From the NCBI GenBank assembly GCA_021401465.1, contig JADDMT010000001.1, positions 682,001-746,000 of the forward strand: a DNA stretch of 64,000 bases. The letters are read 5' to 3'. The stretch's first letter is position 1, and every line of letters starts with the position of its first letter. This document shows positions 31,833 to 43,444 of this stretch, piece after piece. The notes below the pieces were generated by a model. The model saw only the letters and a program-made list of their open reading frames with translations. It did no database searches and was not told the origin of the DNA. This DNA comes from Teratosphaeria epicoccoides. Its lineage: Eukaryota > Ascomycota > Dothideomycetes > Mycosphaerellales > Teratosphaeriaceae. Made by a program: the position numbers and the translations under genes.

Positions 31833-33931
31833 GATTTTGACGTCTGCTCCTCGACACAAGGGTGTTTCTTATTGATGATGTGCTTCCTCTCACGAGGGCA
31901 CTTCCTCTCACGAGGGCAGACGCGATGTCTGTATGTCTGCTTGAGGCGGTGGCGGACTGATCACTTCTCGTCCTCCACTATCATGCCCACCCAAGGAGAT
32001 TATCAGCCTCAAATTTCGATAGTCAGAAGACATAATCAAGGTCCGAGCATCAGGCATTATTGGCTGGATCTTGACGTCGACCATGGCGCATGTGAGCCGA
32101 TGTACATCGACGGTACGGCTCTTTCCGAGATGCGTGCAGGCTATATATAGAACAGAATTCACGTGAAGGCGTTATCTCTCCACAACGAAGATGATTCTAT
32201 TCGACATCACCAAGACGGCCTCTTTAAAGCAGACGCGCAGGCCCATCGCATTGAGCTTGTTCATGTAGTCTGATAACACTAGCAGACTCTGTCTACACGG
32301 GTCGAACAATATCTTCGATACGTACTGCGAAGCGAACCAACATTGGTCCAAAAGCGGCCCTGTGGTGGTACACATCTCCATCGCCATATCAGCTGAACGA
32401 GGTCCTTCAAGACTTGCCATTGGCCGAATGTGGACAGTTAAAGACACTGCAAGTATACGTCTGCTGTGCGTTATGAACAGAGTGATCCCCCGGCTTCCCA
32501 CTACTTGCGAAGCCGATTAGGGCAGGCAGCTCCTTGACGGTCCTCGGTATCAGCACAAAAGCGCTTGCGATACGTTGAATATGCGCACGCTCCTGTTGTA
32601 TGTTTGCGATAGCCTCAATATTGGCATGTACTCGGATGCATAAGACGGCGTCTCCCCTGAATTCAAGGACCTACTGCAAGAAGTTGGCATCATTGTCCGT
32701 TACTGGACGCCTGGTCTCATGATCTGGATAGACGATGGGATACTGACCTGATCGTCGAGCTTGTGATGGGCTTCCCTTGGGACACCACTGAGTCGATGAT
32801 CGCCAAAGAGTGGCAAGACATTGTAGATGACAGCACCACGACCGTTGGCCGCAGACCGATCAGGCAGAAGAACAGGGAATAGGTTTCTGACGGTCTTTGT
32901 CCGCTGTTGCAATCGCGAAGGCCGTGTCCAGACCGTGCAGACTCTCCAGCAGATGTTGATCATGTGGTATCATCAGTCGTGAAACAGCGCTCCCCATCAA
33001 GCTGTCACATGGTCAGCGCGAGGCTCCGGTGCGCCATGAGGGTAGCGCGTCTCTCACATGCTTGAACTACCCCGTGTCAGTCATCCCTGTTGGAGACCAT
33101 TGTCACTGGAGTTCCATGCGTGAAGACATTCCAGAGTGTCATCAAGTCCAGGGTGGCCACAATCTGACAGCAACCTCCTTGCGGCTCGTGGGAGGTTCCA
33201 GATGGCATCAGGTCGCATCGACATGCCGATCTCAAGTGTCATGCCACTGACTGAACGACCGCAAGAATGCCCTCCGACACATGGCGAAAGAGACGACATT
33301 GCTCTGCGAGTATGGAGCAGCGAGCATACCGAGTCAATTACCAGCGTCGTGGACACGAGATCATGCCCACGTGCTTGTAACCACAGCGGCAAACGAGTCG
33401 TCAGACCACGCGCTGGGAGCACGAAAGCAGATCGGGAAAGAAGATGCGATGGTCAATGCCGAATGGAAGGTTCAGACCTCATTGCAACACTTCATGGAGC
33501 CACGTAAGCAGCAGCATTCGAAGAGCGATCCAGCAGCCATCTCGCGAAAGTCAGCGAAAGGATCGTATGGCTGAAGCGACGTAGAGTGCTAAGCAGGAGC
33601 ACTATTAGCAAGGCCGTCGTTCTTGGACGAGAGCGATCCTGAGAACCGATCGTGGCAGTCTCATAGGCAGCGGTCGGCCAACACCGGCTTTGGCTGCCCA
33701 TCCTAGATGAGAAGATTTGGACTTGGAGTCGGACCAGCCCAGCAAGGAACACATTCATGACTTACCCAGTAGCTTGCGAGGTCTCTGGTGTCGTCTCTTC
33801 GCACCCGGCTACACGTGCGCATGCGTTTTGAGACCTTCACGTCGGGAACAGCGAAGCAGGGTTTGAGTGCTTTACTGGGATCACGAAAGGTTGCGGCGGC
33901 GACGCGTCGTCTGATACCCTGCTTTGTTCCC
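31833..33931. other. Gene-poor stretch
   Basis: No convincing gene. Near 32580-32950 a plus-strand frame reads somewhat like protein (LLLYVCDSLNIGMYS, then SPEFKDLLQEVGIIVRYW) but is interrupted by TAA and TGA codons; it may be an old relic. No transposase, reverse transcriptase or terminal repeat was recognised. Confidence 0.45.
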
Positions 33932-33980
33932 CATGCTTGTCTTCCATGCTTGTCTTACATGCTTGTCTCCAATGCTCGTC
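33932..33980. repeat. 13-nt tandem repeat, nearly four copies
   Basis: The unit CATGCTTGTCTTC is repeated with small changes (CATGCTTGTCTTA, CATGCTTGTCTCC, then a partial AATGCTCGTC). It is a minor array in a non-coding stretch. Confidence 0.8.
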
Positions 33981-35574
33981 GCTGCAGCGCGCGAAGCAAG
34001 GAGCTCGGCATTGACAGCTTCACGCGCGGCGCGGCACCGGGTCGCAAGGCCATATTAAGGATGAACTTGGCCACACCCTCGCTCGGGGCGATGCTGTGGC
34101 CGGGTTCACTCAAGACGGCTGCGGAGCTTGACATCGCATCCGCTTCTGGACGAGGGGAAGTCACAATTCGTCTGGATCCAACAGATGTAATGATAGTCCA
34201 GAAGGACGCTGCAAAACCGGGCTTCATACTACTACTGTGCGCGCGCGAAAGTCGCGCATCCTTCCTGTTGCCATTGACAGATGCAGCCGGGTATCCTTGT
34301 TGCGTTGCCAACACCAACATTGTCGCTCTCGCAGCGCATCGTTGGCATATGGCATTCTTCAATCGCAATCCAGCCAGCGTCATCTGCCAACACATTTCCT
34401 CATGATGCTTGCGCAGCGACGTTGCGATCACGTCAGCTGTGCCCCGATGGGCTAGGCACAACAAGGTTCGGTAGCTTTAGTCATGAGAATCCACTCGACC
34501 ACGCACACCACATCAAATGCGTGCCGTCGGAAGAGTCTGGACGCCAGGCGGGGAAAGCAGACTGAGCCGTATTGCAAACTTAGATGTAGGGAGAAGGCAC
34601 GTTGCCTTTTACGAACACGGGGCGATGCTTGCACACGGAGAGTTCAAAATAAGGGCATCCTCATCACTCGACATCACGTGCTGGAGCGAGGCCTCCGATG
34701 CTGAGTGCCGCAGTCGAGTGCGCTTTGGAGACAGGCATGCATCATCTCTATACACAGACGATGCGTAAGTGTTCAAGTGTAGCTCTCGCTGACCGAGTCA
34801 TCGAGCCATATGCGCCTCTTCAAACTCCATCCCCGTGCGCCGTAATAGGCTGCAGGCTATAGTCAATATTGGCAAGCCACTAGCAGGGACCCGAACGCAT
34901 GCCCAGAAGGCTTGGTAAAGCTTGGCGGCGGGATGGACGCGGGAGATCAGCGCTATCGGCGTAGGTAATCTAACATTAATCCATTGTTCCTCCTGCTTGA
35001 CGCGTTTCCTATGGAAGTCGACGCATCCGGCGAGTGTCACCGTACCACAGAGCCGCACGCACGTGGAAGTCGACTGAAAGCTACTGCGTGCCGCATCACC
35101 CAGGAGGCTCGGACGCTGGAGACGCGTAGGCGACAATTTTGGCGAGTCGCATAGGATGGCTATGCCTGACAGCTGCCGACTATTGTGGCGTGTTCCAAGG
35201 TGAGGCACATGCTTCGGGCCTGCCAGGAACCAACATGCTTCGCGACCTGGCAATCTGTCATTACTATTATCTAACATTGCTGGTAGGTTGGTGAGGAGAC
35301 ATCCTGCAGGAAAACCCGGTGTGCATTACTCCCAGAGTCGAAGCGCCATCAGCAAAACAAGTCTCACCCTTTTGGCCGTTTAGCTATTTGATTCCACGTC
35401 ATGCGTTTTCACTCGCTATGAACTAACACCCCTTCACGGCATACGCAGGCCGATCCGTGGCCTCATCGTCTACGAAACTCTTGGTCCAGGCGAACGACCT
35501 CCAGTATATGTTCCTCGTCCCTGCTCGGTTGAAGCGCCAAGCGTGAATGCTGCGTTTGCAAAACTTCCACATTG
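33981..35574. other. Region upstream of the NRPS-like gene
   Basis: Overlapping open frames on both strands (33788-34405 plus, 33955-34464 minus) have no recognisable domain and cancel each other as evidence. The last several hundred bases should contain the promoter of the NRPS-like gene. Confidence 0.4.
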
Positions 35575-38500
35575 ATGTTGACCTTCAACGAGTCAAAGAT
35601 ACTCAGGGGAGCGAAGCCTCTAGAGACCGCTCCTGCCCCGCCGACAGGAGTAACAACCTTACCACACCTATTCCAGCATCGGGCAGGGACTCACCCGAAC
35701 GACACCGCCTTCTCTTGTCAGACAGGAAATGGCTTTCAGAGGGTGACATACGCCGAAGCGGATGCCATTGCCAGCTCTATTGGCTCCCAGATCGCCCGAC
35801 TGCACACCAGGCATGATGCAGAGGCCGCCCCGACCGTTGCTATCTGGTTGGAGAAAGGACTCGATCTTGTCCTGAGCATCCTTGGCACAACATATGCAGG
35901 CGCAACCTGGTTACCATTCGACCCAGATGTTCCTGTCGAGCGAGCTGCTATTTGTGTCGAAGATGCATCTGCGGTAGCGATCGTCTGTGACTCTTCGCAC
36001 TTTGAGTAAGGTTCACCGGGCGGAGCATGCGACTTGTATCCAAGAGACCTGCTGACGTTGTTGCGATCGATAGCCAAGCCCAAGACGTGCAAGCACGTGT
36101 TGCTACTTCTCGCTCGGCGGCCGGCAAGAGTCCGCTGCACATTAAGACGTTCTCAGACCTCCAAGATGCCTCAAGATCAGCTCAGGCTCTGCGTCAGCGG
36201 CCGACTGGACCACAGCCCGCCGATGCCGCCTATTTGATCTACACTTCTGGGACAACGGGCAAGCCCAAGGGCATATCAATTCCGCACAGCGCGGCACTCA
36301 TTTTTGCGCTGAGTGAACGCGAGGTCCTTCAAACAGGGCCGCAGGACGTAGTCTGGAATGGCTTCAGTCCGGCATTCGACATGTTCGTTGAGGAGATGTG
36401 GGTGACGGTCGCAGGAGGTGGACATTTGACTATTGGAACTCGCCAGGAGTGTCGTGATGTACCAGGCCTTCCGGCTCTCTGGGAAAGCCGCAAGGTCTCT
36501 GTTGTGAACGCGGTCCCGACTTTGATCGGTATCATGGGCATCGCCAACGGTGGAGAAGCCGACTCGTCGTTGCTTCCGCCTTCCGTACGTCTAATCAATC
36601 TTGGCGGAGAAGCTTGTCCACCGGCGTTGGTCGGCCGTTTGGCACGGCCTGGCCTTCGAATCATCAACACATACGGGCCAACCGAGACGACGGTAACTGC
36701 AACGTGGGATCAGCTCGAACCCGACGCTCCAGTGACGATCGGTCGCCCACTACCTTCATACCACGCATGCCTACTACCCATCGTTGAAGACGACGCTCCC
36801 ATGAACCCGTCGTCAGCATCTTTGCAGCCTCTCGATGTTGCGGAAGGCGTCGAAGGTCAGTTGCATAACCCTGCCTTGTCCATTGTGTGAAACCATTGCT
36901 GACATTGCAACAGGTGAGCTCGCCATAGGCGGACCTTGCGTCGGGCAAGGTTACGTCGGTCGACCAGACCTGACCGCTCAGAAATTCATCCCTCATCCCC
37001 TCGCACCCCTCAGCGGCGAACGGATATACCGCACTGGAGACAGAGTCAGGCTTTTGCCGGACCTGAAGATCAGCTTCCTAGGCCGCATCGATACGCAAGT
37101 CAAGCATCGTGGTTTCCGCATTGAGTTGGGCGAGATCGAAGCTCTCCTGTCCAACCATCCGGATGTGCAAGCAGCAGCAGTGATCTTGGTCAACCCAGGC
37201 TCCGATGCAGCTCGCCTGGAGGCGTTCGTTGTATTTCAACCTGATGCTGCACGAGACGCCACATCGATCCACGAGCTAGCATCACAACGCCTCCCAGCTT
37301 ACATGCGTCCTGAAGAGGTTTACTTCCTGAACGCCGAAGAGATGCCCAGACTACCCAGCGGCAAGATCAATGCCAAGGCACTTCACGACGTGTCAGTGAG
37401 GAAGGCTACGGAGCTTGCCGCTTTGTCTCGTGAGGCTCCGGACCGCATGTCGGACGCTACTACTAACGACACAGACGCCGACAGTACTGAAGGTATCCTG
37501 CTCTCGACCTTAGCAGCAGTATTTCCACAAGCCGGCCGCGTTAAGCCGCACTCTGACTTTTTTGACGACCTCGGTGGCCACTCTTTGACTGCTGCAGTAC
37601 TGGTGTCGCGATTGCGGAGCCAACGCACAAGTGACGAGTCGATACCCTTCGCATCCATCGGCCTGCCAGACATCTACGAGGGACGCACTCCAGCCAGGAT
37701 CGCAGCCCGCTTCATGGTCGCCGGTAGCGAAAGCAGCAGCACGCTTGCAGGCGATGACGACTTTGACGAAGTGGACGGGACTGGTCCCAAGACAGCTCAC
37801 GTCTGGCCTGTGCCGCAGACTCGATTCGTGCTCTGCGGTATCGCCCAGATTCCTCCGCTACTCTTCCTGTTCTTCGTCAATTCGATCGAGATATTGGTAC
37901 CATATCTCCTTTTCGACTACTTGACAGTCCACCGCAACGTTGGCTATGCCACTCTAGCGGCTTATGGTGTATTCGTCGTCCTACCACCATCCTTGGCGCT
38001 CTTGGCCATCATCGGCAAATGGCTCGTGCTCGGCAAAGCCAAAGAGGGAGAGTATCCACTCTATGGTGTTTATTACTTCCGCTGGTGGTTTGCTGAACGC
38101 CTTACCAATTTGGCCAACCCCAAGCTCATCGCGGATTCGGCGCTTTACCCGTACTTCCTGCGCGCCATGGGCGCCAAAGTTGGCAGTCACTGCCATATGG
38201 GCGCACTCCAAATCGGCTCAGCTATGGACTTGGTAGAGATTGGCGACGATGTCATTATCGGCGCCGACTCAGTATTAGCGGTCAGCCTTGTCGAACGTGG
38301 CCGGCTTATCCTCAAGAAAGTCATCATTGGAAGTGAAGCGAAGATTGGCACCAATTCCGTCGTCGAGGGAGGTGTGACAGTGGAAGGCGGTGCTGAAGTT
38401 GGACCACTATCCATGGTTCCCGACGGCATGCATATACCTAGCTTTCAACTCTGGCAAGGATCGCCTGCACGATTTGAACGGGCTTTGAAGGATGAAGAGA

Positions 38501-40101
38501 TCGTACTCGGCAAGACGACGCGCCCATCCAGAGCCCGCGCCATTGCTATGGGAGTTGGCAACGCGTTCATCGTCTGTTTCGTCATCCCTCTCCTTTACCT
38601 CATTCCGCAAATCCCGGGTCTGCTACTCTTCGACGACGTGTATCTAAGACACATCAGTGGATGGGGCCAAGTTGCGATCTTGTCAGTGCCGATCGCTTTT
38701 GCATACACGCTTCTGGTCTTCGCACAGCTCGTGTTCTTCAGATACCTTTTCCTTGGCCACCTGAAGGAAGGAACATACAACATCTACAGCTTATTTTATT
38801 TGCGCAAATGGTTTGTCGAGCGCCTGATGGACTTGGCTCTGGACGTCTTGCATCCCGTCTTCGCAACGCTGTACATCGTCCCTTTCCTCAGAGCACTTGG
38901 CGTCAAGATTGGCAAGCGCGCTGAGGTATCCACCGCCCGCGGTATCGGATTCGAGCTCTTGGAAGTTGGCGAGGAAAGTTTCGTTGCCGACATGGTCGTT
39001 GTGGGCGACAACAGAGTTCAGGGCAATAAGCTGATCCTCAAGAAGACAAAGCTGGAGGATCGCGCATTCGCTGGAAATATGTCATTGCTGCCGCAAGGAA
39101 CTGTGTTGCCATCTGGCTCGCTCGTGGGCGTGCTTTCGATCGCTCCACCGGCCGAGAAGCCATTGATGGAGAACACTTCTTGCTTCGGAAGTCCGCCAGT
39201 ACTGATGCCAGCTCGTCACAGGGCAGAGGGTCACGAGGACAATCTGCTCTTCAACCCGAGCAAAGGACGGATCGCCGCTCGTCTCTTTGTGGAAGGCTGT
39301 CGAATCGTGCTGCCCAAAGCCTTCATCATCTTCGGAATTGGTTTCGGCCTGCAAATTATCTATCTGGGATACCATGGCGTTGGTGCAGTCTGCACATTGC
39401 TGTTGCTGCCGCTGTTCTACCTGTTCTTGTTTGCACTGCCGGCTTTGTTCGCGACTGCTATATTCAAATGGGTCCTCATCGGTCGCTACAAGCCTGCCGA
39501 GTGGCCACTCTGGAGCATGAATGTCTGGCTGAGCGAGTTCGTAACGAGCAATTGGGAGACTACCGCAGAGCCACTGCTGGCCAATCTCCTTGTCGGTACG
39601 CCATATCTTGCATGGTGCTTCCGGCTCTTGGGCGTCAAGGTCGGATCCAGAGTCACATTGCTTGCCAGTGACGTGACGGAGTATGATTGTGTGACCATCG
39701 GCGACGAAGCTATGGTCAACCAGCGATGTGGAGCACAGACGCATTTGTTTGAAGACAGAGTCATGAAGATCGGTCCTGTCACGTTTGGGAAGCAGGCGAC
39801 TCTCAAGCCGTATGCGGTTTGTCTGCCTGGAAGTTCGGTTGGCGACCGTGCTCAGCTTGGTTCGCTGTCCCTGGTCATGAAGGGCGAGAGTCTTCCCGAC
39901 GGCACTGCATGGGAGGGCGCGCCGGTGGTACCTCGACGCAAGCGCCGGAGGACACCTCTTGCGATGGGAAAAGTGGTGGCTTCTATGTCGGAGGCGCCGA
40001 CGCTCACCGGCAGTGCGGCCACCTCGATCAAGGAGAAGGTTGATGTCGATATTGAGGAGTGCCCGACTCCAATCCACGATTTACAGGGCAGGAGCTTCTA
40101 G
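35575..40101 (+). CDS. NRPS-like synthetase A-T-(2TM+LbH)x3, poly-amino-acid synthetase type
   Basis: Three exons, 35575-36005, 36074-36855 and 36914-40101; introns of 68 nt (branch CTGAC, acceptor GATAG) and 58 nt; 1466 aa. Adenylation domain, residues about 15-560: LIYTSGTTGKPKG near 195, FDMFVEEMW near 238, NTYGPTETT near 341, YRTGDRVRL, KHRGFRIELGE near 467, LPSGKINAK. Thiolation domain: FFDDLGGHSLTAA near 620 with the phosphopantetheine Ser. The C-terminal half repeats a unit of paired membrane spans plus a left-handed beta-helix (hexapeptide) domain three times: spans near 705-785, 945-1020, 1195-1265 and LbH parts near 800-940, 1020-1175, 1265-1420. No condensation HHxxxDG motif or thioesterase exists. 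Streptomyces Pls and fungal VibA/PosA-type enzymes share this order and make isopeptide-linked homopolymers such as epsilon-poly-lysine. A membrane-bound polymer synthetase is the natural inference; the monomer is unknown. Confidence 0.9.
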
Positions 40102-40459
40102 GCTGCTCATTTACTTGCATAGGTTTTAGCGCGGTGTTAGGAAGCAGTCGGGTCTGCTTGTGAAAATTTTGCTTTGTCATTAGTCTTCAGCCAGTCTTGG
40201 GTTCAATAAAGATATCCCGAAAGGTACAGCGGGACACAGTATTGCCCAAAACCTCACTTCTCCCCTGGTACATTCCTGGACTTTAACTCATACAATTGAC
40301 GCTAAGCGTCGATCTCGCTAACAACGGTACCACGCCAAGACATAAACCCTTGTCTAGGTGCCACCAGGCGTTCTTGCCGTAGCATGGTAAGCAGATCGAA
40401 GAGGCGATGTAAGGTGTGTCTGCTAGAGCCTCTGTCACTCCGTCTGGGTAGAAGCACGT
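40102..40459. other. 3' region of the NRPS-like gene
   Basis: Contains an AATAAA-like signal (TTCAATAAAG near 40202) about 100 bases after the stop codon, a plausible polyadenylation element. No gene. Confidence 0.45.
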
Positions 40460-40836
40460 CTAGGCGGCCGTAAGCGCGATAGGCAAATAGGTAGCGAACA
40501 ATCCTAAGATATCCGAAGTTGGCAAGTGTTGCAGCGGGCAAGCCGGTGCGCCAGAACTCAGGAGATCTGAAGAAAGGATGAGCTGACCCCTCGAATCGGT
40601 AAGCATGGCGGATTGATGTCGAAGGACGACTGACCAGGGGGATAAAGCACGCCTTCATGCCCACGTATCACTGCAGATCCGTGCAGGATTACACTTTTGA
40701 TTCTCTGGAACTGAGATCGCAAGCATACGTGGGCAAGCAAAGGCATCGTTCGCCGCGTAGTGCAAACAAAATCCGTGATGTCAAAGGCCGTCTGGGCCGG
40801 TGCGCGCTGCTTCGGTGACAAAGCCAGTGTCTTCAT
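40460..40836 (-). CDS. Doubtful small hypothetical protein
   Basis: Possible two-exon gene: 40836-40635 and 40566-40460, with a 68-nt intron (GTCAGT donor, CTTCAG acceptor) in consistent phase; 102 aa. The first part is basic (MKTLALSPKQRAPAQTAFD, then HVCLRSQFQRIKSVILHG). The second ends in hydrophobic DILGLFATYLPIALTAA. An alternative unspliced frame over the second part is also open, so the model is weak. It is convergent with the NRPS-like gene. No family recognised. Confidence 0.28.
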
Positions 40837-41146
40837 ACCCGCACCACCATCTCATCGAGGGCCTCAGCCTCAAGGAATATTCAGCCTAACCTGATGGAAC
40901 CCCTTCTCCTCCACCATGTCCTTCTCAGCCGCTCCAATGATCCCATCCAGATTCCAGATCCTGCACAGCATTGACATGCAAGCGCATCAACACCTCCGCC
41001 CTCGGCTCCGCGGCAAGCGCCACCAGAGTATCAGCCGGCAGCGACGCATCCTGCGCTCAATGACAGGGATCAAGAGTCGCCATGAAAGCCTGCACAGCCT
41101 GATGCTGCAGCGCATTTCGACTCAGCGCGTTCTCCGCCGCACCTAG
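40837..41146. other. Intergenic region
   Basis: Nothing recognised between the doubtful small gene and the SDR pseudogene. Confidence 0.4.
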
Positions 41147-41881
41147 CTAAGATGTCACCACAGCTTGATTGACACAGCAAGCGAAGACGCCCGTATGCCT
41201 GAGCTCAGGCATGAGAGACTCATGGGATTCTGAAATGGCTGCTGTGCTCGAGGCGTGGACCGTCATGACTGGGAGACGCATAGTCGCCACTGCAGAGGAA
41301 ACAGTGAGGATCATGCCGTTCTTGCGCTCAAGTGTCGAGGGCAGCACGGCTCGGATCGGGGATACTGGTGCCTTGACGCTGAGCTCGTACACGCGCCACC
41401 AGATAGATCTCCAGGGCCTCTGGTTCCAGTTCCATTGTTCAACAAGATGTCGACCGGACCGAGCTCGGCCTCGACTTTGCTGACGATTTGCTGCGCAGCT
41501 CCTTTCGCTGTGATGTCAGCGGAGATAGCAATGGTATGACCGCCGGCCCCTGTGATGTCAGCGGTGATAGCAATGGTATGACCGCCGGCCCCTGTGATCT
41601 CCTTGAGCAACGTCGAGAGTTCCGGCGCACGACGGGTGAGGAGTGCCATGCTAGCGCCTGAGGCCGCGGAAGCTTTGGCGGTAGCCCGGCCGATGCCTGC
41701 AGAGACGCCAGTAAAGATTGCCTTGATGGTAATGTCAGAAGAAAGGAGAGTGTTGGAGCAAACTTGGACACACTACTTTGCCTTTGATCAAACCTGCCCA
41801 CTTCTCTGCCGAGATGAATGGGTACAATCCGTGAAGCTCGGGCGAGCTCCCGCTGTAGAGCTGAGAAGCTTTAGTTGCCAT
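41147..41881 (-). pseudogene. Short-chain dehydrogenase/reductase (SDR), disabled
   Basis: Minus strand from ATG 41881. Exon 1 (41881-41777, MATKASQLYSGSSPELHG) joins over a 55-nt intron (41776-41722, CTGAC branch) to AIFTGVSAGIGRATAKAS, the SDR cofactor motif TGxxxGIG. A 42-nt tandem duplication then repeats GAGGHTIAI-ADIT. LGPVDILLNNG follows, close to the NNAG motif. Near 41400 the frame shifts by one; the next frame continues the fold (WWRVYELSVKAP, then GMILTVSSAVATM) to a TGA-like end at 41147. The catalytic YxxxK is replaced: TVHASSTAAI has His for Tyr and Thr for Lys. The duplication, frameshift and lost catalytic residues together mark a pseudogene. Confidence 0.75.
41509..41592. repeat. 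42-nt perfect-phase tandem duplication inside the SDR pseudogene
   Basis: Copies at 41509-41550 and 41551-41592 differ at one base (GCGGAGATAG versus GCGGTGATAG). The unit keeps the frame and adds 14 residues after the first beta-strands of the SDR fold. Near-identity suggests a recent slippage or unequal exchange. Confidence 0.95.
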
Positions 41882-42526
41882 GGCTGTGGGTAGTGTGGTA
41901 GTGTGGTAGTATTTTGTTATCTTTAAAGGCGACCTTAGTTTCGTTGTCGTGATGACTGCGATTTTGTCCTTTTCCGACGAGAGGTGTCGCCGTGTGATAT
42001 CCTCCCAATCTCGGGCCACGGTTCGCCATATATCGCCTGTTCATAATTGCCTTGCCTGAGGGCTTAGTCAATGCGACGGCCAACTGTTCGACATTAAAGC
42101 AGCGTTTGGATCGCTAAATCCTCCCAATGCAGACGCTGTCCTGCGTCTTGATTGGCTAGGTCGTCAAGACTCTGCATTCGTGCCTTTCGCTTTTGTGACT
42201 AAGCTGATGGACCGATTTCCGTCTGAGGAATATTGCAGCGCGCGGCGTAGGCAACGAGCTCTACCTGTATGCACAACTGCTACCCGGGCGCGGTAACAAT
42301 ACGTGTGAACGGGAGTTCTCGAGCCACGTTTGGTTGCATCAATTGGTACCATTTCTCCATCTCATCGTCAATATGTACCTCGCGTAGCCATCACTGCAGT
42401 CATCTGCATAAAGTGCATTGCACCGATCTGTCCGTAACGCCACGCTATGCTTCGAAGCGCTTCGCCAACGCAATCGCGCGACAAAGAAACAGGAAATCAA
42501 GTTTTGCTGTCGACCTGACACCTCGC
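41882..42526. other. Intergenic region
   Basis: Lies between the SDR pseudogene start and the end of the UBX gene. No gene recognised. Confidence 0.4.
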
Positions 42527-43444
42527 CTACCTCACGATCAACGCTGCACTGGGCGTCAAACCAGCCTCCTTCAGTGTCATGCCAAAGTCCTCTGTGCTGA
42601 ATGTCTTCTTCGGGAAGGCTAGGTTGAAGCTGCTCACCTGCAGTCCGCCCGCTTGGCTGACAGCATGCGCAACCTCGAACAATGTCGTCTCGGCTGGGAA
42701 AGTCTTCATGATGTTGCCGCCCGGTGTCTGCAAGCGTAACCGCGCCTCTGCATGATTGGCAGTCTTGGACGGTTGCGCAACTGCAAGAGCGGCCCCCGCA
42801 GAAGACGTCGCACCCGGATTGTAGGCAGATGGATTCTGACGCATCGCCTTCTCCTCTTCGGCCTTCCTCTTCCTCGCCAACTTATCCGCCTCAATCTTCT
42901 CCTTAATCCTCTTCTTGGCAGCTGCATCATCGAGCTTCTCCTGCCGCTTCTTCTGCGCCTCCTTGATCTGCTCCTTGCGCTGCAGCTCTTCTTTCGCGTC
43001 CTCGTTCTCCTTGGTATGCTTCTTCTTGATCTGCTCATTCCGCTTCTCATTGACTTTGTCTTCCTCGCTCTGCTTGGCACGCTTCTCAGCAAGCTTAGCG
43101 CGCAGCTCTTCCAGCTTCTGCTTCTTCTCCTCTTCGGTCAAAGGAGCGATCTCCTCTGTTGACTCGGAGAAGTCATCATGGCCTGATTTCTCAGCGTGAA
43201 ACTGTGCAGCTGCCATGTTCCGTAGCTTCTTCCCGCAGTCGTTGCAGACATAGCTCTGCGCAGTGCCACCTGCCGCGTCTCCAGCCGCTGCTGCCTGCTC
43301 TTCTTGTAGATCCTCGACTGACTTGTCTGCGTTTTTGTCAAGCCAATCAATCGCGCCGGTGAGGTTGCCGCTCTTCTTCAGAGCAATTTCCGACTTGGTT
43401 CTATCGAAGCCCATGTCGACCAGTTGGTCGAGGTCGCCGGCCAT
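42527..43444 (-). CDS. UBA-UBX domain protein, UBXN1-like p97/Cdc48 cofactor
   Basis: Intronless, 305 aa from ATG 43444 to TAG 42527. N-terminal UBA domain (residues 1-40: DQLVDMGFDRTKSEIAL, then NLTGAIDWLDKN) binds ubiquitin. A small Cys/His segment follows (YVCNDCGKKLRN, then FHAEKSGH), zinc-finger-like. Residues about 100-205 are a very charged Lys/Glu coiled coil. The C-terminal UBX domain (about 225-305: ARLRLQTPGGNIMKTFPAET, then SFNLAFPKKTFS) docks on Cdc48/p97. This order matches human UBXN1/SAKS1. The expected role is linking ubiquitinated clients to Cdc48. It is divergent with the VAP gene at 43999. Confidence 0.92.
   Translation of the reverse strand: MAGDLDQLVDMGFDRTKSEIALKKSGNLTGAIDWLDKNADKSVEDLQEEQAAAAGDAAGGTAQSYVCNDCGKKLRNMAAAQFHAEKSGHDDFSESTEEIAPLTEEEKKQKLEELRAKLAEKRAKQSEEDKVNEKRNEQIKKKHTKENEDAKEELQRKEQIKEAQKKRQEKLDDAAAKKRIKEKIEADKLARKRKAEEEKAMRQNPSAYNPGATSSAGAALAVAQPSKTANHAEARLRLQTPGGNIMKTFPAETTLFEVAHAVSQAGGLQVSSFNLAFPKKTFSTEDFGMTLKEAGLTPSAALIVR

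Noticed and set aside
30969..32150. 393-codon plus-strand open frame
   Set aside because: Antisense to ALG14; no domain, and the opposite strand has clear family motifs.
33788..34405. 205-codon plus-strand open frame in the 32-35 kb gap
   Set aside because: Starts without an ATG-supported context, has no domain, includes the 13-nt tandem repeat and overlaps an equally long minus-strand frame.
36003..36073. Apparent frameshift and TAA stop inside the NRPS-like gene
   Set aside because: A 68-nt intron (donor GTAAGG at 36006, CTGAC branch, GATAG acceptor at 36073) removes it and keeps the adenylation-domain frame.
39082..40077. 331-codon minus-strand open frame
   Set aside because: Antisense to the third beta-helix unit of the NRPS-like gene.
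25231..40101. A defined secondary-metabolite cluster spanning the hydrolase, acyltransferase and NRPS-like gene
   Set aside because: The three genes are separated by ALG14 (a core gene), pseudogenes and a 3.7-kb gap, and no tailoring oxidases or cluster regulator is visible; kept only as a hypothesis.
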